This document shows, in pieces, positions 28,776-38,551 of a stretch of DNA of 64,000 nt. Position numbers and translations under genes: made by a program. Within the stretch, counting starts at the first letter, position 1. The number at the start of each line of letters is the position of its first letter. The DNA is taken from positions 40,925 to 104,924 of the forward strand of contig NZ_KB907630.1 of the NCBI RefSeq assembly GCF_000382145.1. The letters run 5' to 3'. The notes under the pieces are model-generated. The model saw nothing but the letters and a program-made list of their open reading frames with translations. It ran no database searches and was not told the origin of the DNA. The DNA comes from Psychrobacter lutiphocae DSM 21542. Lineage in GTDB: Bacteria > Pseudomonadota > Gammaproteobacteria > Pseudomonadales > Moraxellaceae.

Positions 28776-29588
28776 ATGATGACTGACGCTGTTAACACGC
28801 CTATTTTAGTATTTGATATTGAAACTGTTGCCGATATTGAAGGTGCACGTCGAATATATCCACAGCTGGCAGCACTGAGTGAAAACGATGCACAGGCTGC
28901 ACTAACCAGCTTACGCGTCCAAGAAGCAGGACATGACTTCATGCGCCTGCCTTTGCAACGTATTGTTTGCATCTCTTGTTTATATATAAAGTCTGGACAG
29001 TTTTCTTTATTTTCGTTGACCGCTGATATGATGAGCGAGCAACAGATACTAGCAACCTTTTTCCGTGCTTTTCATGAGTTTAAAAATCTACCGCAGCTGG
29101 TCAGTTGGAATGGCTCAGGCTTTGATATACCAGTCCTTATCTATCGTGCCATGCAATATGATCTAAGCGTGCCTTTACTATTTGAAACTGGTAACCGCAT
29201 CAATAGTATGCGCTTTGACAACTATGTTAGCCGCTATCATGATCGCCATCTAGACTTAATGGACCGCTTTAGTCAATATGGTGGCAGTCGCCGTGAAGCG
29301 ATGAACTTAGTTGCTACCCTTTATGGCTTACCTGGAAAAATGCAAAAAACAGCAGAGCAAGTCGCTGACTTAGTAGCCGATCAACAATGGCACGATTTAG
29401 CCTTATATTGCGAATCAGATGTGCTTAATACTTGGCTCATTTATTTGCGCTGGCTGCGCCTAACTGGTGCTTTAAGCTCTACTGACTTTGACTTATGGCA
29501 AACCCAAACTCGTGACTTTCTTAACAATAAGCTTGAGGAAGATAGTAGCTTACGCCATCAGGCATTTTTAGAACATTGGTCACAGTAG
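28776..29588 (+). CDS. PolB-type 3'-5' exonuclease domain protein
   Basis: 270 residues resembling the stand-alone 3'-5' exonucleases related to the proofreading domain of DNA polymerase B. Motif Exo I is FDIETV (Asp14, Glu16); Exo II lies in SWNGSGFDIPVL (near residue 115); Exo III is YCESDVLNTW (near 212-221). These acidic residues would bind two metals. The substrate is unknown. It is inserted between cysM and rlmD in an otherwise conserved cluster. Confidence 0.88.
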   Translation: MMTDAVNTPILVFDIETVADIEGARRIYPQLAALSENDAQAALTSLRVQEAGHDFMRLPLQRIVCISCLYIKSGQFSLFSLTADMMSEQQILATFFRAFHEFKNLPQLVSWNGSGFDIPVLIYRAMQYDLSVPLLFETGNRINSMRFDNYVSRYHDRHLDLMDRFSQYGGSRREAMNLVATLYGLPGKMQKTAEQVADLVADQQWHDLALYCESDVLNTWLIYLRWLRLTGALSSTDFDLWQTQTRDFLNNKLEEDSSLRHQAFLEHWSQ

Positions 29589-29703
29589 AGGTTAGATTTA
29601 ATTTATGTGTTAAAATCCCTACCTATTTATCCATCCTACTCACTCACTACTCACATTTTTTAGCACTTTTAACCATTAGCACTTTTAACAAACAGGCAGG
29701 TCT

Positions 29704-31269
29704 ATGCAGCCCACCGATACCAACAATACTCCGACAACCAAAACCAAGCGCTCTGTTCTAGCAAATGCGCCAAGTAAAAAACAATCAAAACCAAGCTCAC
29801 GGGTGCGTCGCCGCTTAAAAGATGCCCCACCTCTGCCCTTTCAAATTGATGGCTTATCTCATGATGGTCGTGGTGTTGCTATTTATGGCAATCATTTTGG
29901 TACAGACGATGGACACAGTGAAGATAAGCATGGCAAAAAGGTCTTTGTTAGTTTTGCTCTGCCTAATGAATCAGTCGAAGTGTGTTTGACCAATAGCCGT
30001 AAAAGCTTTGAAGAAGGTGATGCCATCAAGGTACTAGCCAATCCACACCCAGAGCGCCAAACCCCACCCTGTCCTCACTTTGGCACCTGCGGAGGTTGTA
30101 GCTTACAGCATTGGCAACCTGAAGGTCAGATTGCCTTTAAACAAACGGTATTGGCTGAGTTATTAGAGCACCAAGCACAAGTTCAACCAGATAATTGGCT
30201 TAAACCAGTTGTAGCAGATCGCTTAGGTTATCGCACCAAAGCACGTATGGGTGTACGCTATGTCGCAAAAAAAGAGACTGCTCTGGTGGGATTTCGTGAA
30301 CGTAACAGCAACTTTTTGGCCGAATTAAATGAATGTCATATCCTTGATAAGCGTATTGGTTTTGAGCTTGAAAACTTAAAAGCTTTGATCAGCTCATTAG
30401 AGGCACGCGCTCATATTGCCCAAATTGAGCTAGCAATGGGGGAAAAACTACCAGAGTTGATAGACGGTAATCAGCCGATAGCGCTTATTTTACGCCATTT
30501 ACAGCCATTATCTGAACAAGATATTGACAAATTAAAAGCTTTTTTTAAGGCGCGTAACTGGCAGCTTTATTTGCAGTCTAAAGGTCCTGATAGCATTAAG
30601 CGAGTGCTATTAACCGAAAATGACGATATAAGTCAGCAGTTTGGTCGCTTGTATTATCAGTTGCCTGAGTTTGATTTGACTTACGAGTTTATTCCAACTG
30701 ACTTTACACAAGTAAACTTATCAGTCAACCGTAAGATGACAAAGCTGGCATGTGACTTGCTAGATCTTAAAACAGGTGAGCGTGTACTCGACTTATTTAG
30801 CGGTTTAGGTAACTTTAGTCTACCTTTAGCACGCTTAGTTGGTGGCGAAGATGGTACTCAAGGCTTAGCTATCGGCGTAGAGGGCTCAGATGCAATGACC
30901 GCTCGTGCCGCAGATAATGCCAAGCGTAATGGTGTTAGTAATACTGAGTTTTATAACCAAGATTTAACCCAAGACTTCAGTGATCAACCCTGGGCACAAC
31001 AGGGCTTTGATGCCATCTTAATTGACCCACCTCGCTCAGGTGCTTGGGAGGTAATGCAATACTTACCACGCTTTAATGCTTCACGCCTTGTATATGTCTC
31101 TTGTAATCCAGCGACACTGGCACGTGATACTAAAGCGCTGATTGAGCAAGGGTATCGCTTGACTCATGCTGGAGTAATGGATATGTTTTGTCATACAGGG
31201 CATGTTGAGTCGATTGCCCGCTTTGAAAAAGTAACAGAAACAGCTCATAAGACGAATGACTTTGACTAG
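29704..31269 (+). CDS. rlmD: 23S rRNA (uracil(1939)-C(5))-methyltransferase
   Basis: 521 residues. A basic N-terminal tail and a TRAM domain (about 42-112) are followed by iron-sulfur ligands Cys123, Cys129, Cys132 and Cys211 ([16 protein letters not shown]) and a SAM-dependent methyltransferase domain with [27 protein letters not shown] and the catalytic cysteine in [13 protein letters not shown]. Cysteine spacing supports RlmD over RlmC or TrmA. Its TAG stop codon is formed by the left end of a MITE-like element (31267). Confidence 0.96.
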   Translation: MQPTDTNNTPTTKTKRSVLANAPSKKQSKPSSRVRRRLKDAPPLPFQIDGLSHDGRGVAIYGNHFGTDDGHSEDKHGKKVFVSFALPNESVEVCLTNSRKSFEEGDAIKVLANPHPERQTPPCPHFGTCGGCSLQHWQPEGQIAFKQTVLAELLEHQAQVQPDNWLKPVVADRLGYRTKARMGVRYVAKKETALVGFRERNSNFLAELNECHILDKRIGFELENLKALISSLEARAHIAQIELAMGEKLPELIDGNQPIALILRHLQPLSEQDIDKLKAFFKARNWQLYLQSKGPDSIKRVLLTENDDISQQFGRLYYQLPEFDLTYEFIPTDFTQVNLSVNRKMTKLACDLLDLKTGERVLDLFSGLGNFSLPLARLVGGEDGTQGLAIGVEGSDAMTARAADNAKRNGVSNTEFYNQDLTQDFSDQPWAQQGFDAILIDPPRSGAWEVMQYLPRFNASRLVYVSCNPATLARDTKALIEQGYRLTHAGVMDMFCHTGHVESIARFEKVTETAHKTNDFD

Positions 31270-31437
31270 GGCGTATCTTCATTTTAAAAATGGCGATAAA
31301 AACAAGATAAGTCACAGTCAGCCGAGGAAAATAACGGGTTAATATCATAATATTAACCCGTTATTTGACGCTGTATGCCAAGATTTAGTCACTCTTACCC
31401 CATCAGTCCTCAAAACGCCAATTAGGGACACACCCTA
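31267..31437. repeat. MITE-like element, family B copy 2, with palindrome
   Basis: 171 bases bounded by TA. Left end TAGGGCGTATCTTCATTTT, right end (reverse complement) TAGGGTGTGTCCCTAATTGG; both then reach GGCG. The left TA plus G forms the rlmD stop codon. A perfect 17-bp hairpin lies inside (31329-31366). The element separates rlmD from relA. Confidence 0.7.
31329..31366. terminator. perfect 17-bp hairpin, possible bidirectional terminator
   Basis: AAATAACGGGTTAATAT, loop CATA, then its exact reverse complement. The stem ends in AT-rich arms on both strands, so it could act as a terminator downstream of rlmD, though it may simply be the structural core of the mobile element around it. Confidence 0.5.
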
Positions 31438-31775
31438 GCACTAAAAAAAAGAGAGTATATTGATTATCCTAATAAGTTAGCATTCTTTACGTTGCTTGCT
31501 TATAGCTATTTACTTTTAGTTATTTACTTTATCGCATACCAAGTCTGTGATATAAATTAACTCTCAGAGAACAGTTGTACACAAATATTACCTTGAAATT
31601 TTACTTTTAGATAAGATAATAAGTAATAGTCATTCATGATAACCACCTACATTTATCCACATCTATTTAACGCACTTTATTGATTTAACATATAAATTTA
31701 TCAGTCGATTAAGTAAGTTATTTATATCATCAAAGCTTATGGAAGCTTAACCTATAAATATAAAGGGAGGAAGAC

Positions 31776-34415
31776 TTGGTAAAAGTTCGTGAAGGGTTAC
31801 CCCTTATTGATGGTCAAACGACAACAGAAGATAGCGCCTCCCTAGCTGCACAAATGATAGCCCAACAACAGCATGGCTACTATAATCCAACGCGTGTCTC
31901 CATTGGGATGCTAAATGAAGATTTAAAAAAACAACTAGCAACCTCGAAGTTAGCAACAGCAATGGATCGCTCATTACAGGCAGATATCCCACCTCTTAAT
32001 GACGTCTCTATTTTGAAAAAAGTTCAGCTTGATAGCTTAACTTACACTCAAAACCCAGTGGAAGTTGATAAATATACGCTACAAGCGCAACTTGATACTC
32101 AACAAGTCTCCTCTGAGGGTTTCGCAAAGCTGACCGATGAACCTACCAAAATATTGGCAGAAAATACCTTGATTGACCTGCCAGCTTGGTTAAAGGCAGT
32201 TTCCAATCGTGTCAATATTCCGCAACTACCAGACTTAGCCAAGGCCTGTGATTTAATTGGCACAAAATCAAGTATGGATGAAGAGGACGGTCGTTCAAGT
32301 GCATTTATGACAGGTATCGGTATGACCGATATTTTGACTTATCTTTATCAAGATGAAGATGCGCTTACCGCTGCCATGCTCTATCGCGCTGCTCGTACCC
32401 AGCTCATTTCACATGAGCGTATTCAACAGCTGTTTGGAGATGAGGTTGCCACCTTAGTCAAGGACGCACTGGCGATGGGACAACTGTCAGAAATTATCGA
32501 AAGCAACAAGCGTCTAGAAGATCATTTTGTTAATAACCAACGTGAGCAACTGTCAAATATTTACAGCATGCTCATCTCCATGACCAACGATGTACGTGTC
32601 GTGCTCATTAAGTTAGCTGAACGTACTTTTGCCATGCGTGAGCTGTCGTATGCTAGCGAAGAGCGCCGTCAACGTGTCTCTCGTGAGGTAATGACCATTT
32701 ATGCGCCACTGGCTCACCGTTTGGGCATTGCACAGATCAAGTGGGAGCTAGAAGACTTAGCCTTTCGTTATCTGGCACCAGAGCGCTATAAAGAAATCGC
32801 CAAGTTACTGGCCGAAAAGCGTAGTGAGCGTGAAGCCTATATTGAACGAGTTCAAGCTCAACTAGAAGCTAGCTTAAAAGAGGCTGGCATTAAAGGTGAA
32901 GTCTCTGGGCGGGTGAAGCATATTTACTCCATATACCGTAAAATGAAGCTAAAAGGGCTATCTTTTGATCAATTGTATGATATTCGCGCACTACGTGTCT
33001 TGGTTGATACAGCAGCAGAATGTTATCATACCTTGGGCTTAGTACATGGTATGTGGCGCCATATCCCTGAGCAATTTGATGACTATATTACCAATCCAAA
33101 AGCCAATGGCTACCGCTCATTGCACACTGCTGTTATTGCAGAAAACAAGTCACTAGAGGTTCAAATTCGTACCCATCAGATGCACTTTGAAGCTGAGCTG
33201 GGTATGTGTGCACACGTCAATTATAAAGAAGGTGGCAAAAACAAACAAGACGCCTATTTAAGTCAAAAAATCAACTCATTACGTCAACTGCTACTGGCAG
33301 GCAGTGACAATACCAATAAGAACTTACTCGATCCAACCTTGACCGAAGAGTTCGAGCATGACGCTGAATCAGAAGATGATGCATTGGTTGATTTTGGTGA
33401 GCTTGAACATATTTATGTATTTAGCCGTGATGGTGACATTACTGAGCTACCAAAAGGAGCTACTGTACTCGACTTTGCTTACTATGTGCACACGCAGGTA
33501 GGTAATCGTGCACAAGCCGCTCGTGTTAATCAACGCTTTGTGCCCCTAACCTATCAGCTAAAAACTGGTGAGCAAGTTGAGATTATTACCAAGTCTTCAC
33601 GTGAGCCTAACCGAGACTGGCTAGTACCATCATTAGGCTATATTCACACCAACCGTGCCCGTTCCAAACTGCGTCAATGGTTTAATAAACAAGACCGTGA
33701 TAAAAACCTAGAAATTGGTAAGCAGATGCTGGCCAAAGAGCTGATGCGCCTATCAATTAGTAGCAATAGTGTGCATTTAAAGGACTATGTCAAACACTTT
33801 GGCGTTAACTCAGCCGATGATATTTTAATCGGCCTGGTCACTGGTGAAATCGGCTTGCATCAGCTTACTGGTCATATTTCACGTGAACTTAATTTGGTGA
33901 CAGACACAGAAGAGCCTGAGCATCCAGTCTATACCACGCCTCAGACCAAAGCACCTAGCAAGCAAGATGCCAGCCAAGTCTATATCGATGGTCTAGATAA
34001 TATAGAAACTCGTTTTGCCAACTGCTGTCAGCCAGTTTACGGAGAGCCTATTGCTGGCTTTATAACCCAAAGTAGTGGAGTTTCGATTCACAACCGTGGC
34101 TGTGCTGAATATGCACGTCTTATCGAGCGTGAACCTGAGCGTCAAATTGCAGCAACTTGGACGACTCAACAAACCACATATCAGCCAGTTGAGATTATCA
34201 TTGAAGCTTATGATAGGCGAGGTTTACTGCGAGACTTAACCCAGGTTATTGATAAAGAAAATATCAATATCCGAGGCGTCGATACCAAAAGCGATGATGA
34301 CAATGTGGCTCATTTAAAGTTTAAATTAGAAGTTACAGGCCTCTCTCAGCTATCTAAATTATTGGCTAAGCTTGAACAACAACCTGGTATTTTACATGCC
34401 AGACGCGCAGTCTAA
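31776..34415 (+). CDS. relA: (p)ppGpp synthetase RelA
   Basis: Ribosome-linked alarmone synthetase of the stringent response. 879 residues, longer than E. coli RelA (744) because of a roughly 130-residue N-terminal extension of no recognised fold. The HD region is inactive: AAMLYRAART at 199-208 replaces the HD/ED residues. Synthetase domain about 330-520 (GRVKHIYSIYRKMK, YDIRALRVLV, NPKANGYRSLHTAV), TGS about 550-610, a Cys pair at 750-751 (NCCQPVYGEP) and ACT about 805-879. Starts at TTG with a strong GGGAGGA site 6 bases upstream. Cluster order barA-cysM-rlmD-relA is conserved. Confidence 0.96.
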   Translation: MVKVREGLPLIDGQTTTEDSASLAAQMIAQQQHGYYNPTRVSIGMLNEDLKKQLATSKLATAMDRSLQADIPPLNDVSILKKVQLDSLTYTQNPVEVDKYTLQAQLDTQQVSSEGFAKLTDEPTKILAENTLIDLPAWLKAVSNRVNIPQLPDLAKACDLIGTKSSMDEEDGRSSAFMTGIGMTDILTYLYQDEDALTAAMLYRAARTQLISHERIQQLFGDEVATLVKDALAMGQLSEIIESNKRLEDHFVNNQREQLSNIYSMLISMTNDVRVVLIKLAERTFAMRELSYASEERRQRVSREVMTIYAPLAHRLGIAQIKWELEDLAFRYLAPERYKEIAKLLAEKRSEREAYIERVQAQLEASLKEAGIKGEVSGRVKHIYSIYRKMKLKGLSFDQLYDIRALRVLVDTAAECYHTLGLVHGMWRHIPEQFDDYITNPKANGYRSLHTAVIAENKSLEVQIRTHQMHFEAELGMCAHVNYKEGGKNKQDAYLSQKINSLRQLLLAGSDNTNKNLLDPTLTEEFEHDAESEDDALVDFGELEHIYVFSRDGDITELPKGATVLDFAYYVHTQVGNRAQAARVNQRFVPLTYQLKTGEQVEIITKSSREPNRDWLVPSLGYIHTNRARSKLRQWFNKQDRDKNLEIGKQMLAKELMRLSISSNSVHLKDYVKHFGVNSADDILIGLVTGEIGLHQLTGHISRELNLVTDTEEPEHPVYTTPQTKAPSKQDASQVYIDGLDNIETRFANCCQPVYGEPIAGFITQSSGVSIHNRGCAEYARLIEREPERQIAATWTTQQTTYQPVEIIIEAYDRRGLLRDLTQVIDKENINIRGVDTKSDDDNVAHLKFKLEVTGLSQLSKLLAKLEQQPGILHARRAV

Positions 34416-34490
34416 AGAGAGGTTGCCTTAATACTATTGCAATTTTGGTTCAAGCTCGTCAACAGATGAGATAATACAAAGATAAGAAGT

Positions 34491-34596
34491 TATACCAAAT
34501 CTAAAAATTAAGCTATCGAGGAAAACGAGTGCAAACGCTACAAGTAGTAGGTTTAGCGAGTTTGACAAAGATAGGTTATTTTTCAGAAAAGGTATT
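34491..34596. repeat. MITE-like element, family D copy 2
   Basis: 106 bases immediately before mutM. Left end TATACCAAATCTAAAAATTA, right end (reverse complement) AATACCTTTTCTGAAAAATA: imperfect inverted repeats of about 27 bp. The core 34525-34597 is almost identical to 15614-15685. It ends about 20 bases before the mutM ATG. Confidence 0.75.
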
Positions 34597-34615
34597 AATT
34601 ATAAGATAATCAAAT

Positions 34616-35542
34616 ATGCCTGAGTTACCTGAAGTTGAAACCACTAAAATCAGCCTAACACCTTTATTAAATCAGCAAGTGGCTAAGGTCGAAGTATTTC
34701 AACCTAAGTTGCGATGGCCTGTTCCGTCTGATTTGACACTACTAAAAGGGTATCATCTACAACAAGTGACACGCAGAGCAAAATATCTTATTTTACAGTT
34801 TCAACATGATACGGCCACTGAGTGCGATAACAAACAAAAAAACACTGCCAGTCATTACAAGTCTATCATTATACACTTAGGCATGTCTGGTAGTCTTCAG
34901 CAGTTTGACTCAGGTCATGATAAACGTAAGCATGACCATTTAATCATTCACTTTCAAGACCCACAAAATAAAACCATAAGTCAGCAACTACACTATCATG
35001 ATCCACGCCGCTTTGGCGCACTACTTTGGTTTGATGACTATGCAGAGCGACTATTTGACCACTTGGGTGTCGAACCACTAAGTGACGTATTTAATGCTGA
35101 CTATTTATATGACAAGATCCATCGTATAACAGAAAATAAGGCACGCACAAAGGTTGGCAAAAAAGCAGTTAAGCCCATTTCCCGTCCAATTAAATCAGTG
35201 ATTATGGATCAGGGTGTGGTGGTCGGCGTTGGTAATATTTATGCCACTGAAAGTTTGTTTTTAGCCCAAATCCATCCTAATACCCCAGCACATCAGCTTA
35301 ATCAAGCTCAACTGGTAGTGTTAACCGAACACATCCGCGCTATTTTGCAGCGAGCGATTAAGCAAGGTGGCTCAAGCTTGCGTGATTTTAAAGTAGCCAA
35401 TGACACTACTGGCTATTTTCAGCAAACATTGCTGGTCTATGGTCAGTACAGCCAGCCCTGTCCAACTTGCGGTACAACAATAGACAAAGTAACCATCAAT
35501 GGGCGCGCCAGTACCTTTTGCCCTCATTGCCAGCCTCTTTAA
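34616..35542 (+). CDS. mutM: formamidopyrimidine-DNA glycosylase
   Basis: Removes 8-oxoguanine and formamidopyrimidines and nicks the abasic site. 308 residues, a little longer than the usual 270 because of inserts near 65-80 (DNKQKNTASHYKS) and 170-190. Catalytic Pro2-Glu3 in MPELPEVETT, YHDPRRFGALLW, GVGNIYATESLF (H2TH region) and a C-terminal zinc finger CPTCG ... CPHC. Its upstream region is occupied by a MITE-like element. Confidence 0.96.
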   Translation: MPELPEVETTKISLTPLLNQQVAKVEVFQPKLRWPVPSDLTLLKGYHLQQVTRRAKYLILQFQHDTATECDNKQKNTASHYKSIIIHLGMSGSLQQFDSGHDKRKHDHLIIHFQDPQNKTISQQLHYHDPRRFGALLWFDDYAERLFDHLGVEPLSDVFNADYLYDKIHRITENKARTKVGKKAVKPISRPIKSVIMDQGVVVGVGNIYATESLFLAQIHPNTPAHQLNQAQLVVLTEHIRAILQRAIKQGGSSLRDFKVANDTTGYFQQTLLVYGQYSQPCPTCGTTIDKVTINGRASTFCPHCQPL

Positions 35543-35639
35543 CATCAGTAAATTTAGGCATAAAACGTAAAGCATAAATGTAAAAAAAGAAACCAACAAA
35601 GCCAGCTTCTTTTTTATTTACATTTTATGGCGGTGTTCA

Positions 35640-36074
35640 TTATTTGCTGAGCTTTTCACTAATCTCGCGCAATAACAAAATCTCCTCTGATGGTACTTCC
35701 TCTGCCACCTCTTCCTCAACTTCTTTATTACGGCGCATTTTATTCATTCCTTTTACCATCATAAAGATAATAAAAGCTAAAATAAGAAAGTTGATTAACA
35801 CTGTGATAAAGCTACCATAGGCCAATAAAGGAACACCAGCTTCTTTTAATGCGTCATATGTCATGGCGACCCCTTCTGGTGCCTCGCCTAATACAACAAA
35901 CATATTTTCAAAGTTAATTTCACCACCAACAATAAAGGCCACAATTGGCATGATGACATCTTCAACTAATGAGTTGGTAATGGTCGAAAAAGCACCGCCG
36001 ATGATCACACCAACTGCTAAGTCCATCACATTGCCTTTTAGGGCAAACTCTTTAAATTCTGAGATAATACTCAT
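35640..36074 (-). CDS. mscL: large-conductance mechanosensitive channel
   Basis: Pentameric inner-membrane channel that releases solutes on hypo-osmotic shock. 144 residues: N-terminal amphipathic helix [19 protein letters not shown], membrane helices about 16-45 and 85-108, and a cytoplasmic acidic/basic helix. Length and the first-helix motif are typical. It converges with mutM. Confidence 0.96.
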   Translation of the reverse strand: MSIISEFKEFALKGNVMDLAVGVIIGGAFSTITNSLVEDVIMPIVAFIVGGEINFENMFVVLGEAPEGVAMTYDALKEAGVPLLAYGSFITVLINFLILAFIIFMMVKGMNKMRRNKEVEEEVAEEVPSEEILLLREISEKLSK

Positions 36075-36153
36075 GGGTTGTCTCCAAATTCTGTTATTCT
36101 TGTTTGTCTCTATACCTGATTTTTATATCTCTTGGATTCATATTTTTTTTAAC

Positions 36154-36260
36154 TTTAGTCACAGTCAACAAATTGAGGTAGAAAGCAACCAAATAAAAGT
36201 ACTACTGCCGCAGACTAAATGAAGTTAACACCCTAACTCTTTTGTTTGGCTATGACTATA
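36154..36260. repeat. MITE-like element, family C copy 2
   Basis: 107 bases upstream of mscL. Left end TTTAGTCACAGTCAACAAAT, right end (reverse complement) TATAGTCATAGCCAAACAAA. The interior AAGTACTACTG ... GTTAACACCCTAACTCTTTT matches copy 1 at 21440-21546, and both copies have the same length. Confidence 0.75.
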
Positions 36261-36354
36261 TTACTGGCTAATCCGTAGCTATCACCTAATCAAAAACAAT
36301 TAATTTTTGTCAATCAAACTCTAGAGGCTTTATAGGGGCTGTATAGAATATAAA

Positions 36355-36390
36355 AAAAGGGCTAACATAATATCTTATGTTAACCCTTTT
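36355..36390 (-). terminator. terminator after typA
   Basis: AAAAGGG-C-TAACATAA pairs with TTATGTTA-A-CCCTTTT (one mismatch) around loop TATC. It lies about 75 bases past the typA stop; the T-run is on either strand. Confidence 0.8.
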
Positions 36391-36463
36391 GTTTATTACT
36401 TTATTGTTAAAAAGCAATATAAATTAAGAGAAGTTTAACATTATAATGTGTACCAATGTTAGA

Positions 36464-38311
36464 TTACTTGTCTTTTTTGCGGCTGTGACGCTTACGCTCA
36501 CTTTCAGTCAGATATTTTTTGCGTAAACGAATTGATTTTGGTGTTACTTCTACTAACTCATCATCTTCGATAAACTCAAGTGCTTGCTCAAGAGTAAACT
36601 TAATCGCTGGTACTAAGGTTAGCGCCTCATCAGTACCACTAGCACGAACGTTCGTTAACTGCTTGGCTGTGGTTGGATTCACTACCATATCATCACTGCG
36701 TGAGTTTAGACCAACAATCATACCTTCATATACTTCAAGCTGTGGTTCAGCAAATAACTTACCACGCTTTTGTAAGTTAAATAAGGCATAACCCAGACAC
36801 ACACCATTGGCCATAGATACTAATACGCCATTTGTACGACCGCCGACATCGCCAATCTTCTGTGGTCCATAATGTGAGAAACTTGAGGTTAAAATACCCG
36901 TCCCTGAAGTTAAAGTCATAAATTCAGAGCGGAAACCAATCAGTCCACGTGCAGGCATTACTGCTTCAATACGCATACGGCCTTTACCATCGAGCTGCAT
37001 ATCAGTCATTTCACCTTTACGCAAACCCACTTGTTCCATGATGGTACCTTGGTGCTGCTCTTCAACATCAAAGATAACATTTTCATAGGGCTCTTGTAGC
37101 TCACCATCTACTTCTTTAACGATTACTTCTGGGCGTGATACGGCCAGCTCAAAACCTTCACGGCGCATATTCTCAATCAACACTGACAGATGCAACTCAC
37201 CACGACCAGATACTTTAAACTTTTCAGCTGACTCTGTGTCTTCAACACGCAGGGCCACATTATGAATTAACTCACGCTCTAAACGCTCACGAATATTGCG
37301 CGAGGTCACAAACTTACCTTCACGACCAGCAAAAGGTGAATTATTCACTTGGAAGGTCATAGATACCGTTGGCTCATCAACAGTCAATGGCGGTAACGCT
37401 TCGACATGGTTTGGATCACAGATAGTATCTGAGATATTTAGCGCATCAACACCTGTGATACATACAATATCACCAGCTTGGGCTTCATCTACATCAACAC
37501 GATCTAACCCATGATAACCCATGATTTTTAAAATACGGCCATTACGTGTCTTACCCTCTTTGTCTATAACGGTTACAGGCGTATTAGTTGATATGCGTCC
37601 ACGCTCAATACGGCCAATACCGATAACACCAACAAAGCTATTGTAATCTAGGCTTGAGATTTGCATACGAAATGGTGCATCAGCATCAACTTGTGGTGGT
37701 TCAACCACATCTACAATAGTTTCAAACAAGGGTGTCATATCCTCAGCCATCGCATCTGGTTTAAGACCAGCAATACCATTTAATGCTGAAGCATAAACAA
37801 TCGGGAAATCAAGTTGCTCATCAGTTGCGCCTAAGTTATCAAATAGATCAAAAATTTGATCCATAACCCAATCAGGACGCGCACCTGGACGATCAATCTT
37901 GTTAATAACAACAATAGGCTTTAAGCCTTGCTCAAATGCTTTTTGAGTCACAAAACGAGTTTGCGGCATTGGACCGTCAACAGCATCTACGACTAATAAT
38001 ACGCAGTCCACCATTGACATAACTCGTTCTACTTCACCACCAAAATCAGCGTGACCTGGGGTATCTACAATATTAATACGGTATTCAGTATCTCTGGTTG
38101 GATGTTGCCACTTAATGGCTGTATTTTTGGCAAGAATTGTAATACCACGCTCTTGCTCAATTGCGCCTGAATCCATTGCGCGTTCCGCAACATTCGCACG
38201 CTCATCAAAAGTACCTGATTGATGTAATAGTTTGTCAACTAAGGTGGTTTTACCATGATCAACGTGGGCTATGATAGCGATATTGCGTAAATTTTGTATT
38301 TCATTAGACAT
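36464..38311 (-). CDS. typA: ribosome-associated translational GTPase TypA/BipA
   Basis: 615 residues. GTPase motifs: [10 protein letters not shown] (15-24), [26 protein letters not shown]-like domains II, III and V follow and a TypA-specific C-terminal domain ([17 protein letters not shown]). It binds the ribosome at the A site and is needed for 50S assembly and growth at low temperature in known cases, which would suit a cold-adapted host. A single gene with its own terminator. Confidence 0.97.
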   Translation of the reverse strand: MSNEIQNLRNIAIIAHVDHGKTTLVDKLLHQSGTFDERANVAERAMDSGAIEQERGITILAKNTAIKWQHPTRDTEYRINIVDTPGHADFGGEVERVMSMVDCVLLVVDAVDGPMPQTRFVTQKAFEQGLKPIVVINKIDRPGARPDWVMDQIFDLFDNLGATDEQLDFPIVYASALNGIAGLKPDAMAEDMTPLFETIVDVVEPPQVDADAPFRMQISSLDYNSFVGVIGIGRIERGRISTNTPVTVIDKEGKTRNGRILKIMGYHGLDRVDVDEAQAGDIVCITGVDALNISDTICDPNHVEALPPLTVDEPTVSMTFQVNNSPFAGREGKFVTSRNIRERLERELIHNVALRVEDTESAEKFKVSGRGELHLSVLIENMRREGFELAVSRPEVIVKEVDGELQEPYENVIFDVEEQHQGTIMEQVGLRKGEMTDMQLDGKGRMRIEAVMPARGLIGFRSEFMTLTSGTGILTSSFSHYGPQKIGDVGGRTNGVLVSMANGVCLGYALFNLQKRGKLFAEPQLEVYEGMIVGLNSRSDDMVVNPTTAKQLTNVRASGTDEALTLVPAIKFTLEQALEFIEDDELVEVTPKSIRLRKKYLTESERKRHSRKKDK

Positions 38312-38492
38312 ATATTAAATGCTCAATATTTTCATTTTCGGGTAATAATAAGTAACAGACCTATTGGGTCGCAGCAGTATAACACTATTTAACAATAGCT
38401 TTTTAACTGATTTTATAGATTCTTAATTAAATTAAGTCTAAATTAGCAAAAAAGCTAGCTAAGTTACTTTTAATTTAAATTAGATTGAAAAC

Positions 38493-38523
38493 AAAAAAAG
38501 CCACCAATTTGGCAGCTTTTTTT
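38493..38523 (-). terminator. terminator after ompA
   Basis: AAAAAAAGC ... GCTTTTTTT arms with inner CC/GG pairs around AATTT. On the minus strand it ends in a long U-run, 29 bases past the ompA stop. Confidence 0.8.
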
Positions 38524-38551
38524 AAATAACTACTAAAACATACTCTAAAGA

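Noticed and set aside
35581..35630. Terminator between mutM and mscL
   Set aside because: The arms AAAAAAGAA / TTCTTTTTT pair, but the GC-containing middle does not form a stem, so support is too weak.
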